Source: Methanococcus maripaludis
Lineage (GTDB): Archaea; AGJL01; Methanococci; Methanococcales; Methanococcaceae
Length of the DNA stretch: 64,000 nucleotides
Reading direction: 5' to 3'
Assembly (NCBI RefSeq): GCF_013760955.1
Contig: NZ_JACDUL010000004.1
Location: 1-64,000, forward strand
The notes beneath the pieces are model-generated. The model did no database searches and was not told the origin of the DNA. It was given only the letters and a program-made list of their open reading frames with translations. The position numbers were made by a program, and so were the translations under genes. Position 1 is the first letter of the stretch; each line of letters begins with the position of its first letter. This document shows, piece after piece, positions 37,370-47,455 of this stretch.

Positions 37370-38713
37370 ATGGCATACAAAAGTGAATTTTTAGGTACTG
37401 AAGACGTTAAAAAACTTTTAGTTAAACTCTCGATCCCTGCAATAATTGGAATGTTGATAATGGCGCTTTATAACGTAGTCGATGGATTTTTTATCGGCAG
37501 ATGGGTCGGAACAGCTGCATTTACTGGAATTGCACTGATATTTCCATTCCAAATGATAATTATGGCATTTGGAGTAACTTTTGGAATCGGTGGATCATCC
37601 CTTTTATCGAGAAAACTTGGTGAAGGAGATTTAGACTCTGCAAGAAAAGCCGGAGGAAATTCAATCAGCAGCGTTTTGATTTTATCAGTTTTGATAACAA
37701 TTATCGGAATTGTATTCATGGTTCCAATTTTAAACATTCTTGGAACCTCTGCCGAAGTATTCCCTTACGCAAAAGACTATTATGAAATAATACTCTACGG
37801 AACGATATTTAACAGTTATTTAATTGCTGCAAACAACCTTGTTCGTGCAGAAGGAATGGCAAAAGTTGCAATGTTTGCAATGGTTGTTCCTGCAATTATA
37901 AACATGATTCTTGATGCATTATTTATCATGGTATTTAATATGGGAATCAAAGGTGCAGCAATTGCAACAGTACTATCTCAAATTATAGGTGTAATTTACA
38001 TATTAAAACACCAGTTTGGAAAAAATACGAGCATTAAATACGCAATGAATGATTTTTTAATTAATTTAAAGATTTTAAAAGAAACAGTGTTTATCGGATC
38101 TTCTGAATTTGCAAAACTAATTATAAGCAGCGTCCTTGTAATTGTTGGAAATAATTTGCTTGGAATATATGGTGGAGATATTGCAATTGCAATTTACGGA
38201 GTAATTATGAGAATCGCAATGCTTTTGCTAATGCCTGTTCTTGGAATCGTGCAGGGTTTACAGCCAATTGTTGGATATAATTACGGAAAAGGACAGTTGA
38301 ATAGAGTCAGCGAATCAATAAAACTCGCGTTAGTTGGAACTACGGGTCTCTGTTTACTCGGATTTATACTTGTAATGATATTCCCTGAAATATTTATACA
38401 GATATTTGTAACTGATCCAAACGTAATTGCACAGGGGGTTTTCGCAACAAGGGCATTTTTCATGTTCTCATTCCTTATCGGAGCACAAATGACAATAGGT
38501 GGATTATACCAGTCACTAGGTAGGGCAAAACCTGCATTCATCATTTCTTGCGCAAGACAGACTTTATTCTTAATGCCCACCATGATTATTTTGCCAATAT
38601 TCTTTGGATTGAATGGAATATGGTTTTCATTTCCAATTGGAGATTTGTTAGGGTTCACCCTTGCAAGCGGCATTATCTACAAAGATAGAAAATCATTAAA
38701 ACTATCTTCTTAA
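37370..38713 (+). CDS. MATE family exporter under PadR control
   Basis: 447-aa MATE transporter of about twelve helices. It opens LLVKLSIPAIIGMLIMALYN and VVDGFFIGRWVGT, with the second-half motif GIVQGLQPIVGYNYGKGQ. It is cotranscribed with padR (GTGAT site in the 20-base gap). The PadR-MATE pairing suggests inducible export of a drug-like or metabolic compound. It is distinct from the MATE exporter at 5827, which has no regulator beside it. Confidence 0.9.
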   Translation: MAYKSEFLGTEDVKKLLVKLSIPAIIGMLIMALYNVVDGFFIGRWVGTAAFTGIALIFPFQMIIMAFGVTFGIGGSSLLSRKLGEGDLDSARKAGGNSISSVLILSVLITIIGIVFMVPILNILGTSAEVFPYAKDYYEIILYGTIFNSYLIAANNLVRAEGMAKVAMFAMVVPAIINMILDALFIMVFNMGIKGAAIATVLSQIIGVIYILKHQFGKNTSIKYAMNDFLINLKILKETVFIGSSEFAKLIISSVLVIVGNNLLGIYGGDIAIAIYGVIMRIAMLLLMPVLGIVQGLQPIVGYNYGKGQLNRVSESIKLALVGTTGLCLLGFILVMIFPEIFIQIFVTDPNVIAQGVFATRAFFMFSFLIGAQMTIGGLYQSLGRAKPAFIISCARQTLFLMPTMIILPIFFGLNGIWFSFPIGDLLGFTLASGIIYKDRKSLKLSS

Positions 38714-38780
38714 ATTCTTAAAAAAATTATTTTAAATTTTTATTTTTAAAAAAGGTATTTTAAAAAATTCGGAATTAAAT

Positions 38781-39098
38781 TTACCAGAATTTCAATTTTG
38801 AAAGTATTCCTTTCTTTTCATTACCATCTTTAATTTTTTCTTGTGATTTCATGTACTGCTTTAATGGAACCCTGAGTACGTGACTTCCATAGCAGGGCTT
38901 TGTAAACGGAAAAATTACGAAATCATCCTCGTAAGCAACAGGAATTGGGGGAAGTCCAATAAGCATTACTCCTTCCAATAGTTCATCGCCAGGATTAAAT
39001 TCACGAATATTTTTGTAATTTTTTTTAATATAATCACTGCATTCTTTAAACGAACCTTTTAAGAGAATTTCATGGTTATAATTATCAATACATGACAT
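38781..39098 (-). CDS. DUF1894 protein (methanogen-specific)
   Basis: 105-aa small protein of a methanogen family with unknown role. The conserved centre is GVMLIGLPPIPVAYEDDFVIFPFTKPCYGSHVLRV, of which the parts LIGLPPIPVAYEDD and TKPCYGSHVLRV are the clearest; the N-terminus has a CIDNYNHEILLKGSFKEC cysteine pair. The C-terminal tail is basic. GGTGA precedes ATG 39098. leuS lies just upstream in the transcript order only by strand, 26 bases away, so cotranscription with leuS is possible in the order leuS being upstream? No: leuS ends are on the right, so DUF1894 is downstream of leuS at 39125. Confidence 0.75.
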   Translation of the reverse strand: MSCIDNYNHEILLKGSFKECSDYIKKNYKNIREFNPGDELLEGVMLIGLPPIPVAYEDDFVIFPFTKPCYGSHVLRVPLKQYMKSQEKIKDGNEKKGILSKLKFW

Positions 39099-39124
39099 AA
39101 AATCACCATATAAAAAATTAAAAG

Positions 39125-41992
39125 TTATTCCATGTATATTGCAGGTTTGTAAGGTATTGCAAATTTCTTTTTGCCTTTAACATCTTCACCGTTTACAATT
39201 ACCTCGCAATCAAATTCACTTTCAATAAATGTTTTGGCATTTTCTAGTATTTCTACTTCCGCTATTGCCTTTTTGACACCGATTTTCATTATTTCGTTAA
39301 TCAATTTCATCACTTCTTTTCCGTGTCTTTTAAATTTATCTTCTTTCATAACAAGCGGAATAATTGCTTTTACGTTTTTCTCAGAGTTTTCGTTCATAAA
39401 TTCAAGGAGATCGTATTTCCAGTCGTCTGCAGTGTATAAATACATTTTTTCAGGGTTAATTTTTGCAACCCCTTTGATATTTCTGATATCTTCCATTGCA
39501 GACTTGATAAATTCTTCTCCAAGTTCTAAATCTTCATTAATTAGTTCTGATTTAATTTCAGGATACATTTCCTGCGAAATAAATCCACTGTATCCCAATT
39601 TTTCCCAGATTTCTTCACAGAGGTGAGGGGTTACAGGTGAAAGTAATTTCGTCCAGATTTCAACTACTTCTTTTAAAACATTGTTGTTTTCTCCGCCTCT
39701 TCTTTTATACCATCTTAAATCATTGATGAGTTCGTAGAACATCAAACCAATTTTTCTGAGCTGGAATTCTTCATATGCAGTTTCAGCACCTTTTATTGAA
39801 CTGTAGGTTTTGTGTAAAAGCCATTTATCAATTAATGAGAATTCTTTTTGTGTACTTTCTTCTTCCATGACAGATACTGCAAGTTCGTATAATTTTATTA
39901 AATTATCTCTTGCTTTTTCCATTTCTTTGAATTTAACATCCGCATCCTGTGGAAGTTCGGCACATGTCGTGATGTAAAACCTTGCAACGTCTGCACCAAA
40001 GTTTTCTGCAACTTCTGAAACTGGTAAAACCGGACCTTTTGATTTTGAGAGTTTTTTGCCCTCAATTGTAACGTATCCGTTTATTTCAATTCCTCTTGGC
40101 CAGTGTTCTTTTTTAAATAAGGCTACGTGGTTGAATATCATGAATGTGAGGTGATTTGGAATTAAATCTTTTGCAGAACATCTCCAGTCGAGCGGATAAT
40201 AGTATAAAAACTCTTTTCTCATTTCTTCAATCGTTTCTTTTGAAATGTTTGAATTTTTAGCTATTTCTTCAACATTCCCGTTTCCAAGGAATACGTACTC
40301 GAATAATTCTGGAACAAGCTGTTCTGGAGTTAATCCTTCGTTTATAAATCTTGCAATTGTGTAGTATGCCATGTAAATTGTACTGTCCGACAAAGACTCG
40401 ATAATCCAGTTTTCGTCAAATGGCAGTAATGTTCCAAGCCCCTTTTTCCTTGCACAGGCTTTGTCCTTCATCCAGTCAACTTTGTTGTGGAATTCCTGCC
40501 TTATGTTTTCAGGCGCAAAGTTCATGCTGTCGATACATTCGTGAGCGAGTTTCTTCCAGTTTTCGTCAGAATAGTTAATAAACCACTGTCCTTTTACTGT
40601 TTTTATAATGCACTTTTCACCGCACCTGCAAACAACTTTCTGCTCTGAAAATTCGTACATTATTTCTGCAATATTTGAATTTAGGTAATCTTTTGTTAAT
40701 TTTTCTTTAATATCCTTTACAGAAATTCCTGCGTATTCTCCGCAGTTTTCATTTAATTTTCCCTTGTGGAATTCATCCTTGTAAATTTTGCTCGTTGCTT
40801 GCTCGAGTAATTCATCATCATTTTGATCTTTAACTCCAAGTTTTTCTACAATTTCTTTTGCCGGGAATTTATCGTATCCTTCAATTTCAATTAATGGAAT
40901 AAGGCCTACTTCTTCGATTTTTCCGAGATCCCTTAAAGCAATGTAATCATATGGTGCGTGTGCTGGAACACCCATTACGCATCCTGTTCCAATTCCCATT
41001 TCAACGAAATCAGCAGGGAAAAGAGGAACTTCTTTTTTAGTAACTGGATTTTTGATTTTTAAACCGAGTAATTCGCTTCCTTTGATTTCTTTTAAAATTT
41101 CAATTTTTCTATCTTGCTCTTTTAATTTATCAGCACATTCTTTTCCAACAATCCAGATTCCGTTGTATTTTAAATCAACGTCTTCACTATCCAATTTCTG
41201 GATTTCATCGTAAACTTCCGCCATTACGTACATTTCATTTGGATTAACCCATGCATTGGTTACACCAAAGAGTGTTTCAGGCCTTAATGTTGCCATTGGC
41301 ATTATTATTTCTTTTCCGTCAAATTCAGAAGTAAATTTGATTAAACTGTATTCTACTGTTGTTGATTCTTCCCCATGGAGTAAATCGTGGTCTTCTACAG
41401 GGTTTTCACATTTAGGACAGTACCTTACAGGGTGTGATCCTTTTGTAATGTGGCCCATTTCTTTTAATTTATAAAACTGCCATTCTATGAATTTACTGAA
41501 AACTTTATCGTCGGTTTTAAAGTTTCTTCTCCAGTCAAGTGAAAATCCCATTCTTTTAAATGCTTCTGTTGCTTTTTTTGAAAAACATTCAACTATTGCC
41601 TCAGGAGTGTCCAGTTTTATGAGTTCATCCATTGGAATGTTGTGTAAATTGTTGTAAGCCCAGATAATATCTTCTTTTCTTTCTTTGATCTGGTTTGCAA
41701 GACCTAAAATTGGAGTTCCAGTAACGTGAAATCCAAATGTCCAGAGCACGTTTTTATTTTTCATTCTCTGGTATCTTGCAATTGTTTCTGGAATTGTAAA
41801 TGTTCTTAAGTGTCCTGCGTGAAGTACCCCGTTTAAGTATGGGAATGCAGCAGTTATGAAAAATTTATCCCTTAAATCGTGTTCAGCTTCAAAAATTTTA
41901 GCTTCCGTCCATTTTTTCTGCCATTTGTCCATTATTTGAATTAAATCAATAGATTTATGTCCATTTCCCGCGTTTACTCCATTTTGATCCAT
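39125..41992 (-). CDS. leuS: Leucyl-tRNA synthetase, archaeal type
   Basis: 955-aa class I synthetase. The HIGH motif is FPYLNGVLHAGHLR near residue 55 and the KMSKS motif is KKLSKSKGPVLP near residue 650. The editing (CP1) domain contains the expected ATLRPETLFGVTNAWV and GTGCVMGVPAHAPYD segments. A cysteine cluster, CPKCENPVED, follows the first half as a zinc module. GAGTGA before ATG 41992 selects that start over the GTG nine bases upstream. The DUF1894 gene follows 26 bases after the stop, on the same strand. Divergent from proS over a 260-base gap. Confidence 0.96.
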   Translation of the reverse strand: MDQNGVNAGNGHKSIDLIQIMDKWQKKWTEAKIFEAEHDLRDKFFITAAFPYLNGVLHAGHLRTFTIPETIARYQRMKNKNVLWTFGFHVTGTPILGLANQIKERKEDIIWAYNNLHNIPMDELIKLDTPEAIVECFSKKATEAFKRMGFSLDWRRNFKTDDKVFSKFIEWQFYKLKEMGHITKGSHPVRYCPKCENPVEDHDLLHGEESTTVEYSLIKFTSEFDGKEIIMPMATLRPETLFGVTNAWVNPNEMYVMAEVYDEIQKLDSEDVDLKYNGIWIVGKECADKLKEQDRKIEILKEIKGSELLGLKIKNPVTKKEVPLFPADFVEMGIGTGCVMGVPAHAPYDYIALRDLGKIEEVGLIPLIEIEGYDKFPAKEIVEKLGVKDQNDDELLEQATSKIYKDEFHKGKLNENCGEYAGISVKDIKEKLTKDYLNSNIAEIMYEFSEQKVVCRCGEKCIIKTVKGQWFINYSDENWKKLAHECIDSMNFAPENIRQEFHNKVDWMKDKACARKKGLGTLLPFDENWIIESLSDSTIYMAYYTIARFINEGLTPEQLVPELFEYVFLGNGNVEEIAKNSNISKETIEEMRKEFLYYYPLDWRCSAKDLIPNHLTFMIFNHVALFKKEHWPRGIEINGYVTIEGKKLSKSKGPVLPVSEVAENFGADVARFYITTCAELPQDADVKFKEMEKARDNLIKLYELAVSVMEEESTQKEFSLIDKWLLHKTYSSIKGAETAYEEFQLRKIGLMFYELINDLRWYKRRGGENNNVLKEVVEIWTKLLSPVTPHLCEEIWEKLGYSGFISQEMYPEIKSELINEDLELGEEFIKSAMEDIRNIKGVAKINPEKMYLYTADDWKYDLLEFMNENSEKNVKAIIPLVMKEDKFKRHGKEVMKLINEIMKIGVKKAIAEVEILENAKTFIESEFDCEVIVNGEDVKGKKKFAIPYKPAIYME

Positions 41993-42253
41993 GTTTTTCA
42001 CTCTTTCATCTTAAAATTCATCTTCTATATTCTGTACAAACATTAACAACATTTTTAGAAATAAAATTAAATATTTATCAAATACTCATCAATCTAGCAA
42101 TATTTTCACAAATTATATAAATATATTTTATAAATAGTCTGTCATGTTAGATGTATATGCATGAAATACTTATGTAAGTTATTTTACTGCTTATTTTATA
42201 TTAAAACTATTAAAACACGTTAATTCTAAATATGATTATTTACGGTGAAAAAA

Positions 42254-43636
42254 ATGGAATTTTCTGAATGGTATAGCGATATATTAGAAAAAGCCGGAAT
42301 TTACGACTTAAGATACCCTATAAAAGGATGTGGGGTTTATTTACCCTATGGTTTTAAAATCAGAAGGTATTCTTTTGAAATCTTAAGAAAATTACTTGAT
42401 GAAACAGGACATGACGAAACACTCTTTCCAATGTTAATTCCTGAAAATTTACTTGCAAAAGAAGGAGAACACATCAAAGGGTTTGAAGATGAAGTTTTCT
42501 GGGTAACCCATGGTGGAAAAACACCTCTTGAAGTAAAACTTGCATTAAGGCCTACTTCTGAAACCACAATGTACTACATGATGAAACAATGGATTAAAGT
42601 ACATACTGACCTTCCATTGAAACTCTATCAGGTTGTAAACACTTTCAGATACGAAACAAAGCATACAAGGCCACTTATTAGATTAAGAGAAATAATGAGT
42701 TTCAAAGAAGCACACACTGCTCACGCAACAAAAGAAGATTGTGATGCTCAAATTAAAGAAGCATTAAATCTCTACGGCGAGTTCTTCGATGAAATCTGTG
42801 TGCCATACATCATTTCTAAAAGACCAGAATGGGATAAATTCCCAGGAGCAGACTACACAATGGCATTTGATACCATATATCCAGATGGAAAAACAATGCA
42901 AATTGGAACAGTTCACAATCTTGGTCAAAACTTTGCAAAAACTTTCGAACTTGAATTTGAAACTCCGGATGGCGAAAAAGATTTCGTGTACCAAACATGC
43001 TACGGAATTTCTGATAGGGCAATTGCATCATTAATTTCAGTTCACGGGGACGAAAAAGGTCTTGTAATCCCTGTAGATGTTGCACCAATCCAGATTGTTC
43101 TTATCCCGTTATTATTCAAAGGAAAAGAAGAAATCGTGATGGAAAAAATTAAAGAATTAAATAGTACATTAAAATCAGAATTCAGAGTGCATTTAGACGA
43201 TAGAGACATCAGACCAGGAAGAAAATATAACGACTGGGAAATAAAAGGAGTTCCTTTAAGAATCGAACTTGGACCGAGAGATATCGAAAATGGACAGGCC
43301 TTAATCGTTAGAAGAGATACTGGCGAAAAAATAACTGTTGAATATTCAAATATTTTAGAAGAAGTTGAAAAAATAGTTTCAATGTACAAGGAAAACTTAA
43401 AAATAAAGGCTGATGAAAAAATTAAAAATTTCTTAACAGTTGTTGACTTTGAAAGCGACGTAAATGCACTTTCAGAAAAAGTTAAAGCTGCACTTTTAGA
43501 AAATAAAGGAATAATACTAATTCCATTTGATGAATCAGTGTACAACGAAGAATTTGAAGAATTGATTGATGCATCAGTTTTAGGTCAAACCACCTATGAA
43601 GGAAAAGACTATATTTCAGTTGCCAGAACTTACTAA
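42254..43636 (+). CDS. proS: Prolyl-tRNA synthetase, archaeal/eukaryotic type
   Basis: 460-aa class II synthetase. Motif 2 is [18 protein letters not shown] and motif 3 contains [15 protein letters not shown]; the anticodon-binding domain follows near residue 275 ([11 protein letters not shown]). It lacks the bacterial insertion editing domain, as expected for this class, and ends in ARTY, like other archaeal ProRS where the C-terminal Tyr folds into the active site. GGTGA at 42244-42248 fixes ATG 42254; the in-frame GTG at 42245 is part of that site. M. maripaludis ProRS is known for charging some cysteine in vitro. Confidence 0.97.
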   Translation: MEFSEWYSDILEKAGIYDLRYPIKGCGVYLPYGFKIRRYSFEILRKLLDETGHDETLFPMLIPENLLAKEGEHIKGFEDEVFWVTHGGKTPLEVKLALRPTSETTMYYMMKQWIKVHTDLPLKLYQVVNTFRYETKHTRPLIRLREIMSFKEAHTAHATKEDCDAQIKEALNLYGEFFDEICVPYIISKRPEWDKFPGADYTMAFDTIYPDGKTMQIGTVHNLGQNFAKTFELEFETPDGEKDFVYQTCYGISDRAIASLISVHGDEKGLVIPVDVAPIQIVLIPLLFKGKEEIVMEKIKELNSTLKSEFRVHLDDRDIRPGRKYNDWEIKGVPLRIELGPRDIENGQALIVRRDTGEKITVEYSNILEEVEKIVSMYKENLKIKADEKIKNFLTVVDFESDVNALSEKVKAALLENKGIILIPFDESVYNEEFEELIDASVLGQTTYEGKDYISVARTY

Positions 43637-43686
43637 TAATTTCAAAAATTCAAGCCAAATTTCTTTTATTTTTTAAAATCGATGAG

Positions 43687-43694
43687 TATATAAA
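43687..43694 (+). promoter_or_regulatory. TATA box of psmB
   Basis: TATATAAA lies 40 bases before the psmB ATG, predicting transcription start near 43715 and a short leader holding the GGTGAT site. This is one of the clearest promoters of the window. Confidence 0.55.
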
Positions 43695-43733
43695 GCATTT
43701 ATTATAAATTGATTTATATTAAGTGGTGATAAG

Positions 43734-44393
43734 ATGATATCCAACAGCGAATACCATAAAGAGTATATGAAAGGAACGACCACCGTAGGATTACTTTGTA
43801 AGGATGGCGTCGTTTTAGCTACTGATAAAAGGGCTACTATGGGCAATCTTATCGCGGATAAAGAAGCGAAAAAGTTATATAAGATTGATGACTACATAGC
43901 AATGACTATAGCTGGAAGTGTTGGTGATGCTCAGTCACTCATAAGGCTTATTTCTGCGGAAGCAAAAATATACAAGATGAGAACTGGAAACAATATGACT
44001 CCTCTTTCCTGCACTACATTAATAAGTAACGTCTTGCATGGTAACAGACACTACCCTCTTTTAACACAATTAATACTCGGTGGATACGACCTGATTAACG
44101 GAGCTAAACTGTTTTCACTCGATCCAGTTGGGGGCATTAATGAAGAATCTTCATTCACTGCCACAGGATCAGGTTCACCTACTGCTTACGGAGTACTTGA
44201 AGCAGAATACCGTTCTGATGTCACAATAGACAAAGGATTATTAGTTGCTGTAAAAGCCCTTTCGTCTGCCATGCAAAGAGATGCATACTCTGGAAATGGT
44301 ATTTCCCTAGCTCATATCAATAAAGATGGGGTAAACATATATTCAGACGAAGAAATTGAGGGTTTTTTGAAAAAAATCAACAAAAAAAGATAA
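43734..44393 (+). CDS. psmB: Proteasome beta subunit
   Basis: 219-aa precursor of the catalytic 20S proteasome subunit. The propeptide of 14 residues ends in Gly14; autocatalytic cleavage exposes Thr15 of [11 protein letters not shown], the N-terminal nucleophile. The partner residues are seen in ATDKRATMG (Asp) and [12 protein letters not shown] (Lys). The [12 protein letters not shown] motif and the [12 protein letters not shown] loop are typical of archaeal beta subunits. GGTGAT precedes the ATG. It is a single gene followed by an eight-T terminator. Confidence 0.97.
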   Translation: MISNSEYHKEYMKGTTTVGLLCKDGVVLATDKRATMGNLIADKEAKKLYKIDDYIAMTIAGSVGDAQSLIRLISAEAKIYKMRTGNNMTPLSCTTLISNVLHGNRHYPLLTQLILGGYDLINGAKLFSLDPVGGINEESSFTATGSGSPTAYGVLEAEYRSDVTIDKGLLVAVKALSSAMQRDAYSGNGISLAHINKDGVNIYSDEEIEGFLKKINKKR

Positions 44394-44446
44394 ATTAAAA
44401 AAATATACTATCTTAACATATACTATTGAAAAGTATTCTTTTCAAA

Positions 44447-44454
44447 TTTTTTTT
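44447..44454 (+). terminator. Oligo-T terminator after psmB
   Basis: A run of eight T lies 54 bases past the psmB stop. It separates psmB from the aCPSF1 gene and is preceded by an imperfect hairpin (AAAAGTATTCTTTT). Confidence 0.55.
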
Positions 44455-44529
44455 ATGATTTAACACAAATTAATCAATTTTATAGGCGTTTCTAAAATTT
44501 AAACAGACATATTAATAGGAGGGACTATT

Positions 44530-46437
44530 TTGTCAGCTGAAGATATATTAAACGAGATAAAGGCGCAGGTTATAAACAAAGCACCTGGAAATGCGGTTAT
44601 TACTGACGTCGAATTTGAAGGTTCAGAAGTAGTTATCTATGCAAAAAACCCAGAACTTTTTTCAAACAATCTAATCAAAGAATTTGCAAGAGATTTTAGA
44701 AAAAGACTTGCAATTCGACCGGATCCATCTGTTTTAGTCGAACCTGATATCGCGAAAGATAAAATTTTAAAAATCGTTCCAGAAGATGCTGAAATTACAA
44801 ACTGTATTTTTGATGCAAACACTGGTGAAGTAATAATCGAATCTAAAAAACCCGGACTTGTAATTGGAAAAGAAGGATCAACCCTTGAAGATATCAAAAA
44901 AGCAATTCAATGGGCTCCAAAACCAGTTAGAACCCCGCCAATCCCATCAGATACAATCAAAGCTATTAGAGCTACAATGTATAGGGAAAGAGCAGATGTA
45001 AAAGACATTTTAAGAAGAATTGGAAGAAGAATCCATAGGGATGTTAGACTTAGAGATGACTCTTGGATTAGAACCTCATTTTTAGGTGGAAGTAGGGAAG
45101 TTGGAAGAACATGTCTTTACCACCAGACTCCTGAAAGCAGAATTTTGGTTGATTGTGGAATCAACATTGCTGTTGAAGATGAAAAAGCATTCCCACATTT
45201 TGATGCACCTGAATTTTCAATCGAAGAAATAGATGCAGTAGTAGTAACCCACGCACACCTTGACCACTGTGGATTTATTCCGGGATTATTCAGATACGGT
45301 TACGATGGACCAGTTTACTGTACAAAACCTACAAGAGATTTGATGACTCTTTTACAAAAAGATTACGTGGATATTACTGAAAAAGAAGGTAAAAATGTTC
45401 CATATTCATCAAAAGATATTAAAAACTGTATTAAACATACAATTCCTCTTGATTACGGAGTTACTACAGACATTGCACCTGCAATTAAACTGACACTCCA
45501 CAACGCTGGACACATTTTAGGTTCAGCAATTGCACACTGCCACGTTGGAGATGGGCTCTATAACGTTGCATACACAGGAGATATTAAATTTGAAGCATCA
45601 AGATTGTTAGAACCTGCAGTATGTCAGTTCCCAAGACTTGAAACATTAATCATCGAATCTACTTACGGAGGATACGATGACGTACTTCCTGAAAGAGATG
45701 AAACTGAAAAAGAATTCTTAAGAGTAATTGCTGAAACCATTGCAAGAAAAGGAAAAGCAATAATTCCCGTATTTGGTATTGGAAGAGCTCAGGAATTGAT
45801 GCTTGTTTTAGAAGAAGGATACAATCAGGGAATTTTCAACGCTCCAGTATATTTAGATGGTATGATTTGGGAAGCAACTGCAATACATACCGCATACCCA
45901 GAATACCTCTCTAAAAATATGAGAAACAGAATTTTCCATGAAGGAGACAATCCATTCCTTTCAGAAGTCTTCAAAAAAGTTAAAAATACAAATGATAGAA
46001 GAAACATCATAGATAGCGATGAACCAGGAATTATTTTAACTACTTCAGGTATGCTCAGCGGTGGGCCGAGTGTTGAATACTTCAAAAACCTCGCTGATGA
46101 TGAGAAAAACGCAATCGTATTTGTAGGTTACCAGTCTGAAGGAACTTTGGGTAGAAAAATCCAGAAAGGATTTAAAGAAATCCCACTGATGGGTAAAAAC
46201 GGAAGAAGTAAAGCTGTTAAAGTAAATCTTTCAGTTCACACATTGGAAGGATTTTCAGGCCACAGTGACAGAAAACAGCTCATAAAATACCTTAGAAAAT
46301 TAAAACCAATCCCAGACCGTATATTAACAGTCCATGGGGAAGTTTCAAAATGTATCGACCTTGCAAGTACTGCATACAAGTTGTTTAAAAAAGAAACAAA
46401 AGCTCCAATGAATCTCGACGCAATACGATTGAGATAA
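44530..46437 (+). CDS. aCPSF1/FttA beta-CASP nuclease, transcription termination factor
   Basis: 635-aa archaeal CPSF73 homologue. Two N-terminal KH domains (about residues 1-150, with VIGKEGSTLEDIKKAI) recognise U-rich RNA; the metallo-beta-lactamase domain has THAHLDHCGF near residue 240 and GHILGSAIAH; the beta-CASP domain has the FGIGRAQELML and TTSGMLSGGPS segments, and late motifs are FSGHSDRKQL and VHGEV. It cuts transcript 3' ends at U-tracts and ends transcription. Translation starts at TTG 44530 behind AGGAGGGA. It matches the M. maripaludis protein studied as aCPSF1 (recalled as MMP0694). Confidence 0.96.
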   Translation: MSAEDILNEIKAQVINKAPGNAVITDVEFEGSEVVIYAKNPELFSNNLIKEFARDFRKRLAIRPDPSVLVEPDIAKDKILKIVPEDAEITNCIFDANTGEVIIESKKPGLVIGKEGSTLEDIKKAIQWAPKPVRTPPIPSDTIKAIRATMYRERADVKDILRRIGRRIHRDVRLRDDSWIRTSFLGGSREVGRTCLYHQTPESRILVDCGINIAVEDEKAFPHFDAPEFSIEEIDAVVVTHAHLDHCGFIPGLFRYGYDGPVYCTKPTRDLMTLLQKDYVDITEKEGKNVPYSSKDIKNCIKHTIPLDYGVTTDIAPAIKLTLHNAGHILGSAIAHCHVGDGLYNVAYTGDIKFEASRLLEPAVCQFPRLETLIIESTYGGYDDVLPERDETEKEFLRVIAETIARKGKAIIPVFGIGRAQELMLVLEEGYNQGIFNAPVYLDGMIWEATAIHTAYPEYLSKNMRNRIFHEGDNPFLSEVFKKVKNTNDRRNIIDSDEPGIILTTSGMLSGGPSVEYFKNLADDEKNAIVFVGYQSEGTLGRKIQKGFKEIPLMGKNGRSKAVKVNLSVHTLEGFSGHSDRKQLIKYLRKLKPIPDRILTVHGEVSKCIDLASTAYKLFKKETKAPMNLDAIRLR

Positions 46438-46442
46438 TTACC

Positions 46443-46456
46443 TTTTTTATTTTTTT
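46443..46456 (+). terminator. Oligo-T terminator after the aCPSF1 gene
   Basis: T6-A-T7 begins five bases after the stop codon, the type of U-tract that aCPSF1 itself recognises. Confidence 0.55.
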
Positions 46457-46520
46457 AAATTTCGAATAATTGATATACTGCTTTTTTCAAAATTATATAT
46501 GTGAATAAAGGGGTGGTATA

Positions 46521-47387
46521 ATGAACTATTTTAAAATATTTGCTATTTTTTTAGTTTTGATTATTCCTGCATCTGCAAGCAACGTAGTACTTGTAAGTGA
46601 CACGGTTTCAGACTGCGCAAGTGCAAATATTATTCCAACGATCAATGATTCATACGTCGTTATCAATACGAGCTGGGGTGTTTATGACGATAATGTGCTT
46701 GAAAAAATACTAAATGAATACCCCGAAAACGTAATTATTGTTGGCGGAACTGTGGCAGTTCCTTCTGAATATGATACGCAATTGGAAGAAGAAGGAATAA
46801 ACGTTGAAAGAATATATGGAATTGATAGATACCAGACAAACAAAAACGTTATTTTAAAATTTAAAGATCAAATTCAGAATAGAAATATGTGGATAGTTTA
46901 TGGGGATGATGATAGAGCCGAATTTTGTAATACTGGGCGTAATATTGTGATCCTTTCAAACGGCACTACACTATCAGTTGATGATGAGGATTTAGAAGAT
47001 TTTAACCCCGGAAGAGTTACCATTATGGAAAATCCATTATTTAATTCAAATAATGTACAAACTCGACTTCAAAATTATGGATTTTATGTAAGTACGCAAT
47101 CAATGCCGGAAAGTGTGTTGAATAGAACAATTTACAGAAAAATGGGCCAATTACAACTTCAAATTGAAAATATGGAACAGCTAGGAATAAATTGTACCCT
47201 GCTTCGAAATGATTTAAATTCAATAAATAATTCAATAAAAAACCAGAACTTAGAACGGGCCTATGTAGGAGAAATAGTTCTTGAAAGAACTATTTTAAGT
47301 TATAAACACCAAAACCGTCACTTTTACTGGAACGGACCAAAACTTACATACAATTCAAAAAATAATCGTTCTAATTATAACAACTAA
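46521..47387 (+). CDS. Secreted CWB2-like domain protein, first paralogue
   Basis: 288-aa secreted protein. A Sec signal peptide (YFKIFAIFLVLIIPASAS) is followed by one repeat resembling the cell-wall-binding repeat 2 fold: ENVIIVGGTVAVPSEY and GINVERIYGIDRYQTN are its marks. The remainder shares LQNYGFYVSTQSMPESVL with its neighbour, then a helical segment and an Asn-rich tail ending in several N-glycosylation-type sites. Methanococci have only an S-layer, so binding to S-layer or glycan is an inference. GGGGTGG before ATG. The second paralogue follows 68 bases after the stop. Confidence 0.75.
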   Translation: MNYFKIFAIFLVLIIPASASNVVLVSDTVSDCASANIIPTINDSYVVINTSWGVYDDNVLEKILNEYPENVIIVGGTVAVPSEYDTQLEEEGINVERIYGIDRYQTNKNVILKFKDQIQNRNMWIVYGDDDRAEFCNTGRNIVILSNGTTLSVDDEDLEDFNPGRVTIMENPLFNSNNVQTRLQNYGFYVSTQSMPESVLNRTIYRKMGQLQLQIENMEQLGINCTLLRNDLNSINNSIKNQNLERAYVGEIVLERTILSYKHQNRHFYWNGPKLTYNSKNNRSNYNN

Positions 47388-47455
47388 ATAATTTAATATA
47401 ATACAAACAATAATACTATTTTATCTCTTACCTTTAAAACTTTTAGAGGGATTTT

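Noticed and set aside
37370-38713. The two MATE genes as a recent duplication
   Set aside because: Protein sequences differ throughout beyond the family motifs, and contexts differ (one with padR, one without), so they are old paralogues or separate acquisitions.
42002-42253. T-box-like or other leader control between leuS and proS
   Set aside because: The gap is AT-rich with only ordinary TATA-like elements; no conserved stem or specifier-like structure was seen, and T-boxes are not known in archaea.
43042-43545. 167-codon open frame opposite proS
   Set aside because: Antisense of the ProRS anticodon-binding domain, no start signal and no recognisable protein.
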